In this document: positions 14,213-25,745 of the stretch, piece after piece
Layout of the letters: every line of letters begins with the position of its first letter
Position numbering within the stretch: the stretch's first letter is position 1
Origin: Chrysomallon squamiferum
Lineage: Eukaryota; Mollusca; Gastropoda; Neomphalida; Peltospiridae
Assembly: GCA_012295275.1 (NCBI GenBank)
Contig: CM022670.1
Location: forward strand, 21,297,146-21,361,145
Direction of reading: 5' to 3'
Length of the DNA: 64,000 nt
Made by a program: the position numbers and the translations under genes
Notes under the pieces: generated by a model
Seen by the model: only the letters and a program-made list of their open reading frames with translations
Told to the model about the DNA's origin: nothing
Databases searched by the model: none

Positions 14213-14253
14213 ACCATTATGGTAATTATATTTTTTAATGCAGAGTATATAAA
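14213..14253 (+). promoter_or_regulatory. Promoter of gene copy 1: CACGTG box and TATA box
   Basis: CACGTG at 14213-14218 (followed by ACGCAC) and TATATAAA at 14246-14253. A start site near 14276-14282 would fit the usual TATA distance. The arrangement is identical in all three copies while the microsatellites around it vary. CACGTG is the core recognised by bHLH and some bZIP factors; which factor acts here is not known. Confidence 0.65.
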
Positions 14254-14277
14254 TGCTGAATGTGTTTGAAGTAGATC

Positions 14278-14335
14278 AAATTAAACAAGAACACTCATAG
14301 AAAAAGTCAGAGATTCTCACTGGGTAAACCATACA
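14278..14335 (+). other. Non-coding exon 1 of gene copy 1 (predicted)
   Basis: The 5' end is inferred from the TATA box; the 3' end is the donor CATACA|GTAAGT. There is no ATG inside, so it is leader only. The intron would run from 14336 to an acceptor TTTTAG at 14928. Confidence 0.55.
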
Positions 14336-14939
14336 GTAAGTATTACATTACCTTTCTAAAAATATAAGAAAATATGATTGTTTAGTATTTGATGCTGTGC
14401 TGCGCGCATTAATTTATTTGCAGAAACAGTAACTCCGTAGAGTAATATATTAATTTATGAAATCGGTTTGTACCCGAAATATGTTTTCCAGACAAACAGA
14501 CAGTTGAAAATAAGCAGAAATCAATGGTTTCGAGTGTTTATTTTATTTTATTTTATTTTTTTTACTTATATTAATCAAGCTTGTTCTTAATTGTTATTTA
14601 TACCATATATGCATTTTAGTTTAACAATTTTCTGTTTCATTTCACTGGTATCATTATTCTCTTTCATTACTGTCAAAAATCCGTCATATCCCGATTTTAA
14701 TCCGATTTTTTGTCATAGAGGTAATATGGGAGATAAAAATAGAGAAATATATCTTTAGAAGATGATAAACAATAAAGGAGAGAGACAGAGATAGATAGAT
14801 AGCGCTAATGGCTACATGTATATTTGTGGGTATTTCTGGTTATATAAAAAACATATAAATAAAAAAATGGGTGGGTGTGGAAATGGCTAAAAACATATGT
14901 TTCATTGTTTTCTCTTTCTCAGTTTTAGCAAACGATATC

Positions 14940-15800
14940 ATGGAATCAGAAAGCACAGTTGAGTTATTATCATTCATCAAAAAAATCAATGCCAGTGTAA
15001 AAACTGTCATGAATCCAAAGAAAACGCCTCGGCATAAAAATTTTGCTAGAAGAGAAATTTTCAGAAAGCACAAGCTTGAAAAGCCTGTTCGCAAAGACGC
15101 AAAAAAGAAAAAAACAGCCGAATGGACACCTGTTGTTAGTCCATGCACGTCTCAAAGTTCATTCGAGGACTCAGTCATATATGGTTCATCCCCGACTAAT
15201 TTCTCAGAGTTATCGACCTTTGAGCCCTCTTACGGCGCTTACTATCGAGGACAAGAAAACTGCATACAGAACATAAACAATAATCAGGTTCACCAGTATC
15301 ACCACGAACTGCCTCAACAACATTCTTATCAGAAGGAGGCAGCTCCAGTTTTTACTCATGAGCACGCTCTGAATGCAGATGATGACGCAGGAGAAGCAAG
15401 TTTAGAAGATTTCAAACGATACTTGAGTCACATTTCTGAAGTGAACGACTGTTTGTTTCCACTGGCTCAGTCCACGGAGCTAATGAGTCACATTCCCTCA
15501 CTTCTCGAGCAGATTAATTATCGATTTGACGGCAAGAATCCTGAAACTAACATCCCACTGGAATCTTCTTCATCACCCACTTTTAACGAGTGGTATGCTG
15601 AACAATTTGGATATCCAGAGCAGTGCTACGGAACGAACGAACTGTATTCAGCACCCACAGAACGAGAAAGCGTTTCGGGTTATTCCAGCATCCACCAGTC
15701 GCCAACCTATTGCCCACAGTATTTAGAGATCCCGAATGTGTATCATCAGCAAGATCAGTCTTCTACGTCCAGCTTCGAATCGCTGTCGAGTTTCTTGTAA
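14940..15800 (+). CDS. Unrecognised 286-residue basic/Ser-Tyr-rich protein, tandem copy 1
   Basis: I do not recognise this family. The start is placed at MESESTVELL, because the frame upstream (to 14871) crosses a pyrimidine-rich tract and acceptor (TTTTAG at 14928) and is intron. Residues 17-60 are strongly basic (KTPRHKNFARREIFRKHKLE, then RKDAKKKK at 51-58), a likely nuclear localisation and nucleic-acid or partner-binding segment. Residues 118-145 are rich in His, Gln and Tyr; 147-170 are acidic (ADDDAGEASLEDFKRYLS); 208-286 are rich in Ser, Tyr, Pro and Gln and end SLSSFL. There is no signal peptide, membrane segment, zinc finger, homeodomain or leucine zipper. The make-up resembles a small transcriptional co-regulator, but that is inference. 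The coding region is one exon preceded by a leader exon with its own promoter. Confidence 0.8.
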   Translation: MESESTVELLSFIKKINASVKTVMNPKKTPRHKNFARREIFRKHKLEKPVRKDAKKKKTAEWTPVVSPCTSQSSFEDSVIYGSSPTNFSELSTFEPSYGAYYRGQENCIQNINNNQVHQYHHELPQQHSYQKEAAPVFTHEHALNADDDAGEASLEDFKRYLSHISEVNDCLFPLAQSTELMSHIPSLLEQINYRFDGKNPETNIPLESSSSPTFNEWYAEQFGYPEQCYGTNELYSAPTERESVSGYSSIHQSPTYCPQYLEIPNVYHQQDQSSTSSFESLSSFL

Positions 15801-16379
15801 TACTTTAGAGATGCCGGGGTATAGGACAACATACAAACATTTTGGCTTGGCTCAATTACGCATTTGCCTACATAAAACAGTGTGAACGTTCAAACTGCAT
15901 AACATATAATAATGCTGCAGTTCGTATTGTTGTGTTATCTTGTACATAAAGTGCTGAAGAACGTTTCTATAATGAACAGCTGCTAAGAAATATGTTTTCT
16001 GATGATGTTTTAGAATTATCAGAAGTTTGTAAATATTCAGTTTGAAGCAAATTGTATATAAATAATGGAATATTTTATCATATTTTAAAGGTGTGATTTA
16101 AATATATAATATGAAATATAAAAACGAAATTAATTTACAAATTTTGAAACTGTTATTATCATATGATGTTATAATATATAATTTTAAAAAATGTTATAAG
16201 AATATTATTATTTACATAGAACACTGTTTTCCTTTGTTTGTCCCTGTTATAACTGAAATATTTTCATTTCGTTCGATATGATTAGATATTCAGGAACTTT
16301 TCCTCAGTCTCGCGCATTTACTGAGAATGTTACTGTCCGCCTCCGAAGGTTCGAGTTTTTAAACATCACGCGCCTACGA

Positions 16380-16380
<1 letters not shown>

Positions 16381-16429
<49 letters not shown>
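16381..16429. repeat. (CA)n microsatellite in 3' flank of gene copy 1
   Basis: About 49 bp of pure CA. The matching tract is about 65 bp in copy 2 and 50 bp in copy 3, so it is a length polymorphism between copies. Confidence 0.95.
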
Positions 16430-16431
<2 letters not shown>

Positions 16432-16878
16432 ATATCGAATACAGTTACCATCAAATTATGATTTAAATGTAAATGATCCGATTTGTAACAAACATATCAA
16501 TCCTTTTTCCTTTTTTTTTTTCACAGTTTTTATAAGATAACGTTGTTATTAGGTTATTATAAAAGTTAATAGTTTTATTTGTACTAATTCTTATATTAAA
16601 AAAAAAAAAAAAAAAACACACCAAAACAAGTGTTTGTTTTTAAATCATTTTTTTTTTTTTTTTTTATGTGGATAGACAAAAATATTTTAAAATGACGTTA
16701 TTTCAAAAAACGAATATAGATATTAATTATTATAACATTTTTTATCTTATATATTTGTTTGTTTGTATATAATATTTCAAAATGATTTATTGCTTGTCAT
16801 TGTGAGGTTTTGTTATCAGAAAAAGTACTCTTGTGAAATACATATCGAAATTATGTTTCATTTACTTGTTTCTTTGTA

Positions 16879-16884
16879 AATAAA
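16879..16884 (+). terminator. Candidate polyadenylation signal, gene copy 1
   Basis: AATAAA in the conserved context TTTGTAAATAAAAGG, present at the matching place in copies 2 and 3. Confidence 0.4.
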
Positions 16885-17071
16885 AGGTTAAATAATTTAT
16901 CTGTTTTTGTTTTTGTAAATCCTTCTCGAAATGGCTTTTTATTTCATTCTGTATATATGTATGAAACTGGTTGTGAGCCACAAAGTCTTAAGTGCATTGT
17001 TTGCAAATGAAAACAGAAGGGGAACATTAAGAGGTTTAACATATAAGCAACACTTAAATAACATCATATTA

Positions 17072-17112
<41 letters not shown>

Positions 17113-18744
17113 TTTTAAGCTTCTTTACTTAACAGTGGTATCAAGTGATCTTTACTCTTTACTCTCTTTCAATATATTTAAAGACTGACGTAAGACATTA
17201 TTTTGAAATGCTTATTTAATTATCTAGTCATTTTTGCTGTTTTTATTAATACATTTAATTTTTCTATTCGGGTTTGGTTTTTATTTTATTTATATTTTCA
17301 TTTATAATTTTTATTTATATATAGAAAATTTTCTTTTACTTGTTAATTCGTTATTTTTATATTTGCTCAAGTCCAATGAAATCTATTGGAATAAATGTGA
17401 AACGAGATAACTGATTATTGTCAACGGTCTATTATTTTATGTCTGTTGTCAAAATAAGTATTCAAATACAGTTCAATTTGTTCTTGTGCATTTGTCAAAT
17501 AATTTCTTTAAAGAATTAACGAGAGAATACGTTTTAAAATCATCGATTAAAATCATCTATATTTATACATATTTATATATGAAAAAAATATGCAATATGT
17601 ATTACATGCCTTACAAATTTCAAATATCAATACAAGACTCTAATCATCCAATCGCCAAAAAAACAAAACAAAAACAACCAGAAAAGCGATCGACGATACC
17701 GAGAAAGTCAAAAAATATTGTTTAACAATCACGAGTAATCATGGCTATCTGCGATGCACTGCTTTCTTTTGTTTTCTTTATTTTTCTATGACGAAAATGT
17801 ATTTAGTAATGAATAGTCGATTGTCTTTCGTCCTGTCTAATTAGACATGCACATAGTCTATATTCTAACACGCACTATTAGCACTGAAATACAAATCGGC
17901 GAATACGAAATGATATCAGCAGTGTAAAATATTTATTAAAGTTGGTATGTTTTATTAATCTTATACAGTGAACGCTGAAGTACTTGATAGCCGAAGAAAG
18001 AACTACCACTTAGTTTCACAAATTAGAATGAAAATATATATCTGATATAACATATATTATACGAAAAGAAAAATATAATTGTGAATTATATATATGGAAC
18101 AGATAATAAGAAAAGTCCAGTGTTACAGAAAGAAAGAAAATAGAATTTGATAATATACAGTTTATATCGATGACACTTCCGAGTTCGAATCTTTGTAATG
18201 ACTACAAAAAAATATATATTTATTCGGATTTTTATAAACATTTCATTTATACCAAAAAATATATTTATAACGATTTGATAAAACTTTATTTACCTGATAG
18301 TGAAAAGTGAAAACTATCAGATTAGAAGTGATTGACTGTGAGAAAATTTGTCGTTTTTGTACAGAAAACATTCGGAATCAGCGTAGATTAAGACCGATAT
18401 AAGGTCTGATATTTTTGTTAAACTGCGTACTTAGATTCTCATCTATGTTTTTTACACATATATTTGCAATGGTGGACTTGGAGCGCTCTCCCGCTGAGAG
18501 TCAGGATCAAATACTTCCTTCTGGGTTCATATTAATTTCTTCTCTGCCAGAAATAAAAATATGACATTTAATAGATACACATTTTTTCTTAAAGTCTTAA
18601 ATTTTATATAAAATACAATTATACCGATTTACTCGATGCATAATACATACATATAGATATATGCTTGTATACACACACAAGCACACATACACAAACACAC
18701 TCAACAAACACACACACTTCTACATACATACATACATGCATACA

Positions 18745-18909
18745 TATATACACACATACACATACAGATATACACACTCTTATACATAGAAACATAGATA
18801 CATACATATATATAGAGTTATCTATATATATATATATATATATATGTTTATATGCATGTATCTATGTTTCTATGTATAAGAGTGTGTATATCTGTATGTG
18901 TGTATATAT
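18745..18909. repeat. Hairpin-forming inverted repeat in gene unit spacer
   Basis: Left arm 18745-18802 and right arm 18857-18909 are reverse complements over about 52 bp (ACACACTCTTATACATAG against CTATGTATAAGAGTGTGT) with one 6-bp indel, separated by a TA-rich loop. The same structure lies about 0.75-0.95 kb upstream of the TATA box in each gene unit. Confidence 0.7.
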
Positions 18910-19274
18910 AGTTATATATATATAAATATAATATATACATAAACTTACATACATACATACATATGAAACTGAACTCACCTTTATGACTTACGGAGCATGC
19001 TCGTGCTAGCATACTTGCATTCATAAACTTGTTTTTTGTTCTGTTTGTATCTCTAGCAGACCTAATAAATATTTATTTAAACAAATTTAATAGTATAATT
19101 GTATATTCGTTTTTGTCATCTTTCTCTACTTTAAACAGAAACATAAAATCAAACTTTTAGGACAGTGAATCGTACACAACGTGTCCTTTAAAATTATATT
19201 TTGTATTCCATGGACTCCGTCACCATACACTTTATTATATCCACCTCTTTCTGACTTTTTGTCTATCTCTCTTT

Positions 19275-19317
<43 letters not shown>

Positions 19318-19335
19318 CATATGTGTGTGTGCGCG

Positions 19336-19390
<55 letters not shown>

Positions 19391-19634
19391 CTATGTATCT
19401 ATGTATCTATGTATCTATCTATCTATCTATCTATCTATATATATATATATATATATATAAATACACATACATCTCTCCGGTTTTCTGTGTGTCTGTTTGT
19501 CTCTCCGACCATCCCCTTTCTTCTTGGGTTCCTGGCTTAGCCTATCGCTGACGAGTTAACTTCTGTAATGTGATCGACAACCAACTACGTACGACGATTT
19601 GCGACGGTTTCCTGTTATTTTGTAGTGCTAATTT

Positions 19635-19685
19635 CACGTGACGCACCATTATGGTAATTATATTTTTTAATGCAGAGTATATAAA
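19635..19685 (+). promoter_or_regulatory. Promoter of gene copy 2: CACGTG box and TATA box
   Basis: CACGTG at 19635-19640 and TATATAAA at 19678-19685, with flanks essentially unchanged from copy 1, so copy 2 should be transcribed if copy 1 is. Confidence 0.65.
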
Positions 19686-19709
19686 TGCTGAATGTGTTTG
19701 AAGTAGATC

Positions 19710-19767
19710 AAATTAAACAAGAACACTCATAGAAAAAGTCAGAGATTCTCACTGGGTAAACCATACA
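19710..19767 (+). other. Non-coding exon 1 of gene copy 2 (predicted)
   Basis: Start inferred from the TATA box; donor CATACA|GTAAGT at 19767/19768 is identical to copy 1. It contains no ATG. Confidence 0.55.
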
Positions 19768-20375
19768 GTAAGTATTACATTACCTTTCTAAAAATATAAG
19801 AAAATATGATTGTTTAGTATTTGATGCTGTGCTGCGCGCATTAATTTATTTGCAGAAACAGTAACTCCGTAGAATAATATATTAATTTATGAAATCGGTT
19901 TGTACCCGAAATATGTTTTCCAGACAAACAGACAGTTGAAAATAAGCAGAAATCAATGGTTTCGAGTGTTTATTTTTATTTGTTTTATTATTTATTTTTA
20001 CTTATATTAATCAAGCTTGTTCTTAATTGTTATTTATACCATATATGCATTTTAGTTTAACAATTTTCTGTTTCATTTCACTGGTATCGTTATTTTGTTT
20101 CATTACTGTCAAAAATCCGTCATATCCCGATTTTAATCCGATTTTTGGTCATAGAGGTAATATGGGAGATAAAAATAGAGAAATATATCTTTAGAAGATG
20201 ATAAACAATAAAGGAGAGAGACAGAGATAGATAGATAGCGCTAATGGCTACATGTATATTTGTGGGTATTTCTGGTTATATAAAAAACATATAAATAAAA
20301 AAATGGGTGGGTGTGGAAATGGCTAAAAACATATGTTTCATTGTTTTCTCTTTCTCAGTTTTAGCAAACGATATC

Positions 20376-21236
20376 ATGGAATCAGAAAGCACAGTTGAGT
20401 TATTATCATTCATCAAAAAAATCAATGCCAGTGTAAAAACTGTCATGAATCCAAAGAAAACGCCTCGGCATAAAAATTTTGCTAGAAGAGAAATTTTCAG
20501 AAAGCACAAGCTTGAAAAGCCTGTTCGCAAAGACGCGAAAAAGAAAAAAACAGCCGAATGGACACCTATTGTTAGTCCATGCACGTCTCAAAGTTCATTC
20601 GAGGACTCAGTCATATATGGTTCATCCCCGACTAATTTCTCAGAGTTATCGACCTTTGAGCCCTCTTACGGCGCTTACTATCGAGGACAAGAAAACTGCA
20701 TACAGAACATAAACAGTAATCAGGTTCACCAGTATCACCACGAACTGCCTCAACAACATTCTTATCAGAAGGAGGCAGCTCCAGTTTTTACTCATGAGCA
20801 CGCTCTGAATGCAGATGATGACGCAGGAGAAGCAAGTTTAGAAGATTTCAAACGATACTTGAGTCACATTTCTGAAGTGAACGACTGTTTGTTTCCACTG
20901 GCTCAGTCCACGGAGCTAATGAGTCACATTCCCTCACTTCTCGAGCAGATTAATTATCGATTTGACGGCAAGAATCCTGAAACTAACATCCCACTGGAAT
21001 CTTCTTCATCACCCACTTTTAACGAGTGGTATGCTGAACAATTTGGATATCCAGAGCAGTGCTACGGAAGGAACGAACTGTATTCAGCACCCACAGAACG
21101 AGAAAGCGTTTCGGGTTATTCCAGCATCCACCAGTCGCCAACCTATTGCCCACAGTATTTAGAGATCCCGAATGTGTATCATCAGCAAGATCAGTCTTCT
21201 ACGTCCAGCTTCGAATCGCTGTCGAGTTTCTTGTAA
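20376..21236 (+). CDS. Unrecognised 286-residue basic/Ser-Tyr-rich protein, tandem copy 2
   Basis: Same length and layout as copy 1: basic segment 17-60, His/Gln-rich middle, acidic stretch 147-170, Ser/Tyr-rich C-terminus. Relative to copy 1 I count four base changes in the coding region, three of which alter the protein: V65I, N114S and T232R. The frame is intact, and the acceptors CTTTCTCAG and TTTTAG are both present just upstream. An in-frame ATG at 20307 lies in the intron and was not chosen. It appears functional. Confidence 0.8.
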   Translation: MESESTVELLSFIKKINASVKTVMNPKKTPRHKNFARREIFRKHKLEKPVRKDAKKKKTAEWTPIVSPCTSQSSFEDSVIYGSSPTNFSELSTFEPSYGAYYRGQENCIQNINSNQVHQYHHELPQQHSYQKEAAPVFTHEHALNADDDAGEASLEDFKRYLSHISEVNDCLFPLAQSTELMSHIPSLLEQINYRFDGKNPETNIPLESSSSPTFNEWYAEQFGYPEQCYGRNELYSAPTERESVSGYSSIHQSPTYCPQYLEIPNVYHQQDQSSTSSFESLSSFL

Positions 21237-21817
21237 TACTTTAGAGACGCCGGGGTAAAGGACAACATACAAACATTTTGGCTTGGCTCAATTACGCATT
21301 TGCCTACATAAAACAGTGTGAACGTTCAAACTGCATAACATATAATAATGCTGCAGTTCGTATTGTTGTGTTATCTTGTACATAAAGTGCTGAAGAACGT
21401 TTCTATAATGAACAGCTGCTAAGAAATATGTTTTCTGATGATGTTTTAGAATTATCAGAAGTTTGTAAATATTCAGTTTGAAGCAAATTGTATATAAATA
21501 ATGGAATATTTTATCATATTTTAAAGTGTGATTTAAATATATAATATGAAATATAAAAACGAAATTAATTTACAAATTTTGAAACTGTTATTATCATATG
21601 CTGTTATAATATATAATTTTAAAAAATGTTATAAGAATATTATTATTTACATAGAACACTGTTTTCCTTTGTTTGTCCCTGTTATAACTGAAATATTTTC
21701 ATTTCGTTCGATATGGTTAGATATTCAGGAACTTTTCCTCAGTCTCGCGCATTTACTGAGAATGTTACTGTCCGCCTCCGAAGGTTCGAGTTTTTTAAAC
21801 ATCACGCGCCTACGAGA

Positions 21818-21820
<3 letters not shown>

Positions 21821-21885
<65 letters not shown>
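21821..21885. repeat. (CA)n microsatellite in 3' flank of gene copy 2
   Basis: Uninterrupted CA tract of about 65 bp, the longest of the three homologous tracts. Confidence 0.95.
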
Positions 21886-21887
<2 letters not shown>

Positions 21888-22422
21888 ATATCGAATACAG
21901 TTACCATCAAATTATGATTTAAATGTAAATGATCCGATTTGTAACTCGAAACATAGCTCAATCCTTTTTCCTTTTTTTTTTATCACAAGCATATTTTATT
22001 ATGAGAAAACGTTGTTATTAGGTTAGAGATAAAAGTTAATAGTCACTTGATTATTTGTACTAATTCTGATAGTTAAAAAAAAAAAAATAATAAAACGTAC
22101 ACCAAAACAAGTAACAAATCGCGTGAAAATATACAAAATGTTTTTAAATCATTTTTTTTTTATTTTTTTTTTTAACATGCGTGGATAGACAAAAATATTT
22201 TAAAATGACGTTAAGCCGCCTGGACATCTACATCTGGAAACGAATATAGATATAATAATAATATTATAACATTTTTTATCTTATATATTTGTTTGTTTGT
22301 ATATAATATTTCAAAATGATTTATTGCTTGTCATTGTGAGGTTTTGTTATCAGAAAAAGTACTCTTGTGAAATACATATCGAAATTATGTTTCATTTACT
22401 TGTTTCTTTGTAAATAAAAGGT

Positions 22423-22428
22423 TAAATA
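22423..22428 (+). terminator. Candidate polyadenylation signal, gene copy 2
   Basis: AATAAA in the same context as in copies 1 and 3. It lies only about 15 bp upstream of the deletion junction, so the downstream element that helps cleavage may have been lost in this copy. Confidence 0.35.
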
Positions 22429-23320
22429 ATTTATCTGTTTTCTCACACGCACTATTAGCAATGAAATACAAATCAGCGAATACGAAATGATATCAGCAGT
22501 GTAAAATATTTATTAAAGTTGGTATTTTTATTAATCTTATACAGTGAACGCTGAAGTACTTGATAGCCGAAGAAAGAACTACCACTTAGTTTCACAAATT
22601 AGAATGAAAATATATATCTGATATAACATATATTATACGAAAAGAAAAATATAATTGTGAATTATATATATGGAACAGATAATAAGAAAAGTCCAGTGTT
22701 ACAGAAAGAAAGAAAATAGGATTTGATAATATACAGTTTATATCGATGACACTTCCGAGTTCGAATCTTTGTAATGACTACAAAAAAATATATATTTATT
22801 CGGATTTTTATAAACATTTCATTTATACCAAAAAATATATTTATAACGATTTGATAAAACTTTATTTACCTGATAGTGAAAAGTGAAAACTATCAGATTA
22901 GAAGTGATTGACTGTGAGAAAATGTGTCGTTTTTGTACACAAAACATTCGGAATCAGCGTAGATTAAGACCGATATAAGGTCTGATATTTTTGTTAAACT
23001 GCGTACTTAGATTCTCATCTATGTTGTTTACACATATATTTGCAATGGTGGACTTGGAGCGCTCTCCCGCTGAGAGTCAAGATCAAATACTTCCTTCTGG
23101 GTTCATATTAATTTCTTCTCTGCCAGAAATAAAAATATGACATTTAATAGATATACATTTTTTCTTAAAGTCTTAAATTTTATATAAAATACAATTATAC
23201 CGATTTACTCGATGCATAATACATACATATAGATATATGCTTGTATACACACACAAGCACACATACACAAACACACTCAACAAACACACAAACTTCTACA
23301 TACATACATACATGCATACA

Positions 23321-23476
23321 TATATACACACATACACATACAGATATACACACTCTTATACATAGAAACATAGATACATACATATATATAGAGTTATCTA
23401 TATATATATATATGTTTATATGCATGTATCTATGTTTCTATGTATAAGAGTGTGTATATCTGTATGTGTGTATATA
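23321..23476. repeat. Hairpin-forming inverted repeat in gene unit spacer
   Basis: Arms 23321-23378 and 23425-23476, matching the structure at 18745-18909 except for a shorter TA loop. Confidence 0.7.
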
Positions 23477-23932
23477 TAGTTATATATATATAAATATAAT
23501 ATATACATAAACTTACATACATACATACATATGAAACTGAACTTACCTTTATGACTTACGGAGCATGCTCGTGCTAGCATACTTGCATTCATAAACTTGT
23601 TTTTTGTTCTGTTTGTATCTCTAGCAGACCTAATAAATATTTATTTAAAACAAATTTAATAGTATAATTGTATATTCGTTTTTGTCATCTTTCTCTACTT
23701 TAAACAGAAACATAAAATCAAACTTTTAGGACAGTGAATCGTACACAACGTGTCCTTTAAAATTATATTTTGTATTCCATGGACTCCGTCACCATATACT
23801 TTATTATATCCACCTCTTTCTGACTTTTTGTCTATCTCTCTTTCTTTATATATATATATATATGTATGCATATGTGTGTGTGCGCGCGCGTGTGTGTGTA
23901 TATATATATATATATATATGTATGTATCTATG

Positions 23933-23963
<31 letters not shown>

Positions 23964-24152
23964 ATATATATATATAAAATACACATACATCTCTCCGGTT
24001 TTCTGTGTGTCTGTTTGTCTCTCCGACCATCCCCTTTCTTCTTGGGTTCCTGGCTTAGCCTATCGCTGACGAGTTAACTTCTGTAATGTGATCGACAACC
24101 AACTACGTACGACGATTTGCGACGGTTTCCTGTTATTTTGTAGTGCTAATTT

Positions 24153-24202
24153 CACGTGACGCACCATTATGGTAATTATATTTTTAATGCAGAGTATATA
24201 AA
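24153..24202 (+). promoter_or_regulatory. Promoter of gene copy 3: CACGTG box and TATA box
   Basis: CACGTG at 24153-24158 and TATATAAA at 24195-24202; the T run between them is one base shorter than in copy 1. Confidence 0.62.
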
Positions 24203-24226
24203 TGCTGAATGTGTTTGAAGTAGATC

Positions 24227-24284
24227 AAATTAAACAAGAACACTCATAGAAAAAGTCAGAGATTCTCACTGGGTAAACCATACA
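24227..24284 (+). other. Non-coding exon 1 of gene copy 3 (predicted)
   Basis: Donor CATACA|GTAAGT at 24284/24285 is unchanged. The intron to the coding exon is about 1.9 kb here instead of 0.6 kb because of the insertion. Confidence 0.5.
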
Positions 24285-24433
24285 GTAAGTATTACATTAC
24301 CTTTCTAAAAATATAAGAAAATATGATTGTTTAGTATTTGATGCTGTGCTGCGCGCATTAATTTATTTGCAGAAACAGTAACTCCGTAGAGTAATATATT
24401 AATTTATGAAATAGGTTTGTACCCGAAATATGT

Positions 24434-25745
24434 AGGTTTTGATAACTTTAGAAGTTGCAGAAATATTTATTGGTACACCATTTGAATATTGGTCAAATGT
24501 TCTTGTGGCTGACAGGGCGGGCTAAATTAAATAGTAAGCGATCTAAACGAACAATAACCAAATAAAAAGAAAGATGAATGAAATGTATATGCGGTATTCG
24601 TCACATAGTTAAACTTTTTAAACGATTTATCTAGGTCTTTAGTTTCTGCTATCGCCCGTATCAATGAATCAGAAGCAACTCCAGTGAATAAGAAATAGTA
24701 CAGATTGAGGATTCGTTATAAACAAATTCCGAAATCTAAAACATTTGGTGATATATATATATACGTGTGTATCTCAGTGAAGATATTTATGATAGTTTAT
24801 TAGCAAAAGAATTTTACTTATTTATATATTTAACTATTGTTCTTTCTTTCTATCGGTTGATATATATATATATATATATATATAAATATATATTTATTAG
24901 CAAAAGAATTTTACTTATTTATATATCAACCGATAGAAAGAAAGAACAATAGTTAAATATATAAATAAGTAAAATTCTTTTGCTAATAAACTATCATAAA
25001 TATCTTCACTGAGATACACATATAACTTTATTGTTACTGTTGTTTATTTTTGGATAGCGGATTGCTGCTGTTGGTTTCACAACACCTTAGCTAGCATTAT
25101 GGTTTTCCATCAGATAGTGCTTGGTTACTCTTGTTTTTCTATTTTTGTTTAAGAAATGGAAACGTGCCCTGATACAAATGCATCTTTAAAAACCTGATAA
25201 GTTAAATACTTTACTCGTAACAAATGATCGCTAAAACAAAGCAAATAAATATCATTGTCATCTCAAGCTCTTTCCGAAAAATATTAACAGCTATTTCGGC
25301 ATGGTGTTTATCGGTTAAATTTTCCGAGTTAGGAAAGATTCGAAACAAATGGCAGTTTTTAAAATCTTATTTCTTTCTGAACGAATTTTCAGTACTAACT
25401 TTTGTTATACAAAAGGGAAATGATATAGAGGGATGTTGGCTAGATAATCTTGAGACTTTTATCCCGTCAACTACAGCCACATTTTTCTCTCAGAGTGATC
25501 CACTGTGCCCCACTACATCTGACTGTATGAAAATATATCACTCTAAAAACAAATACAACTCAGCAGTTGTCGCTGAAAATAAGTTGACATTTTAATACAA
25601 CAATCTCGAAATATCGAATTAGTTTTCTTAATATACATATACTGGCTTTAATGTTCTTTCTTAACAAAACTGGAAATTTTCATATTTTTGTTCTAATCTA
25701 GAATAATTTATTTTCAGGTATTTTAAATATTTAAATTAAATATGT
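24434..25745. mobile_element. 1.3-kb insertion in the intron of gene copy 3
   Basis: Copies 1 and 2 read continuously from ACCCGAAATATGT into TTTCCAGACAAACAG. In copy 3 these are separated by about 1.3 kb of sequence found nowhere else in the window. AAATATGT is present at both ends (24426-24433 and 25738-25745), which could be an 8-bp target duplication, but a few extra bases at the right end make this uncertain. The insert holds a large palindrome (24766-25020) and a 123-codon open frame (25224-25595) that resembles no protein I know. A non-autonomous transposon is the simplest reading. Confidence 0.5.
24766..25020. repeat. Perfect palindrome, two 100-bp arms
   Basis: 24766-24865 and 24921-25020 are exact reverse complements by my base-by-base reading, from TGTGTATCTCAGTGAAG to CTTCACTGAGATACACA. 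The 55-bp spacer is TA-rich and carries a further exact direct copy (24893-24926) of the 34 bp at 24796-24829. The DNA could form a long hairpin or cruciform. Confidence 0.85.

Larger units (their letters stand above)
15801..16900 (+). other. 3' untranslated region and flank of gene copy 1
   Basis: Sequence after the stop is conserved among the three copies up to and beyond an AATAAA at 16879-16884, so the message may have a 3' UTR of about 1.1 kb. Weaker candidates lie nearer the stop (around 16060). It contains a CA repeat (16381-16429). Confidence 0.4.
13666..19056. repeat. Gene-bearing tandem unit 1 (about 5.39 kb)
   Basis: Unit boundaries were set at the shared block CTCTAGCAGACC. It contains, in order, a long TA run (13960-14027), promoter, non-coding exon, intron, coding exon, 3' flank with CA repeat and poly-T (17074-17109), and a 1.2-kb tail related to the 2-kb array. 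Nearly identical to units 2 and 3 apart from microsatellite lengths and two large indels. Confidence 0.9.
19057..23624. repeat. Gene-bearing tandem unit 2 (about 4.57 kb, with a 3' deletion)
   Basis: Co-linear with unit 1 but missing the equivalent of 16907-17867: after CTGTTT at 22435-22440 the sequence jumps to CTCACACGCACTATTAGC. Microsatellites 5' of the promoter differ in length from unit 1. Confidence 0.9.

Noticed and set aside
14840-15155. Minus-strand frames of 102 and 61 residues opposite the tandem gene (also in copies 2 and 3)
   Set aside because: They overlap the 5' part of the plus-strand coding exon and its acceptor, and persist only because the three copies are nearly identical.
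25224-25595. 123-codon frame in the copy 3 insertion
   Set aside because: No transposase, reverse transcriptase or other motif could be recognised, so it was not called as a gene.
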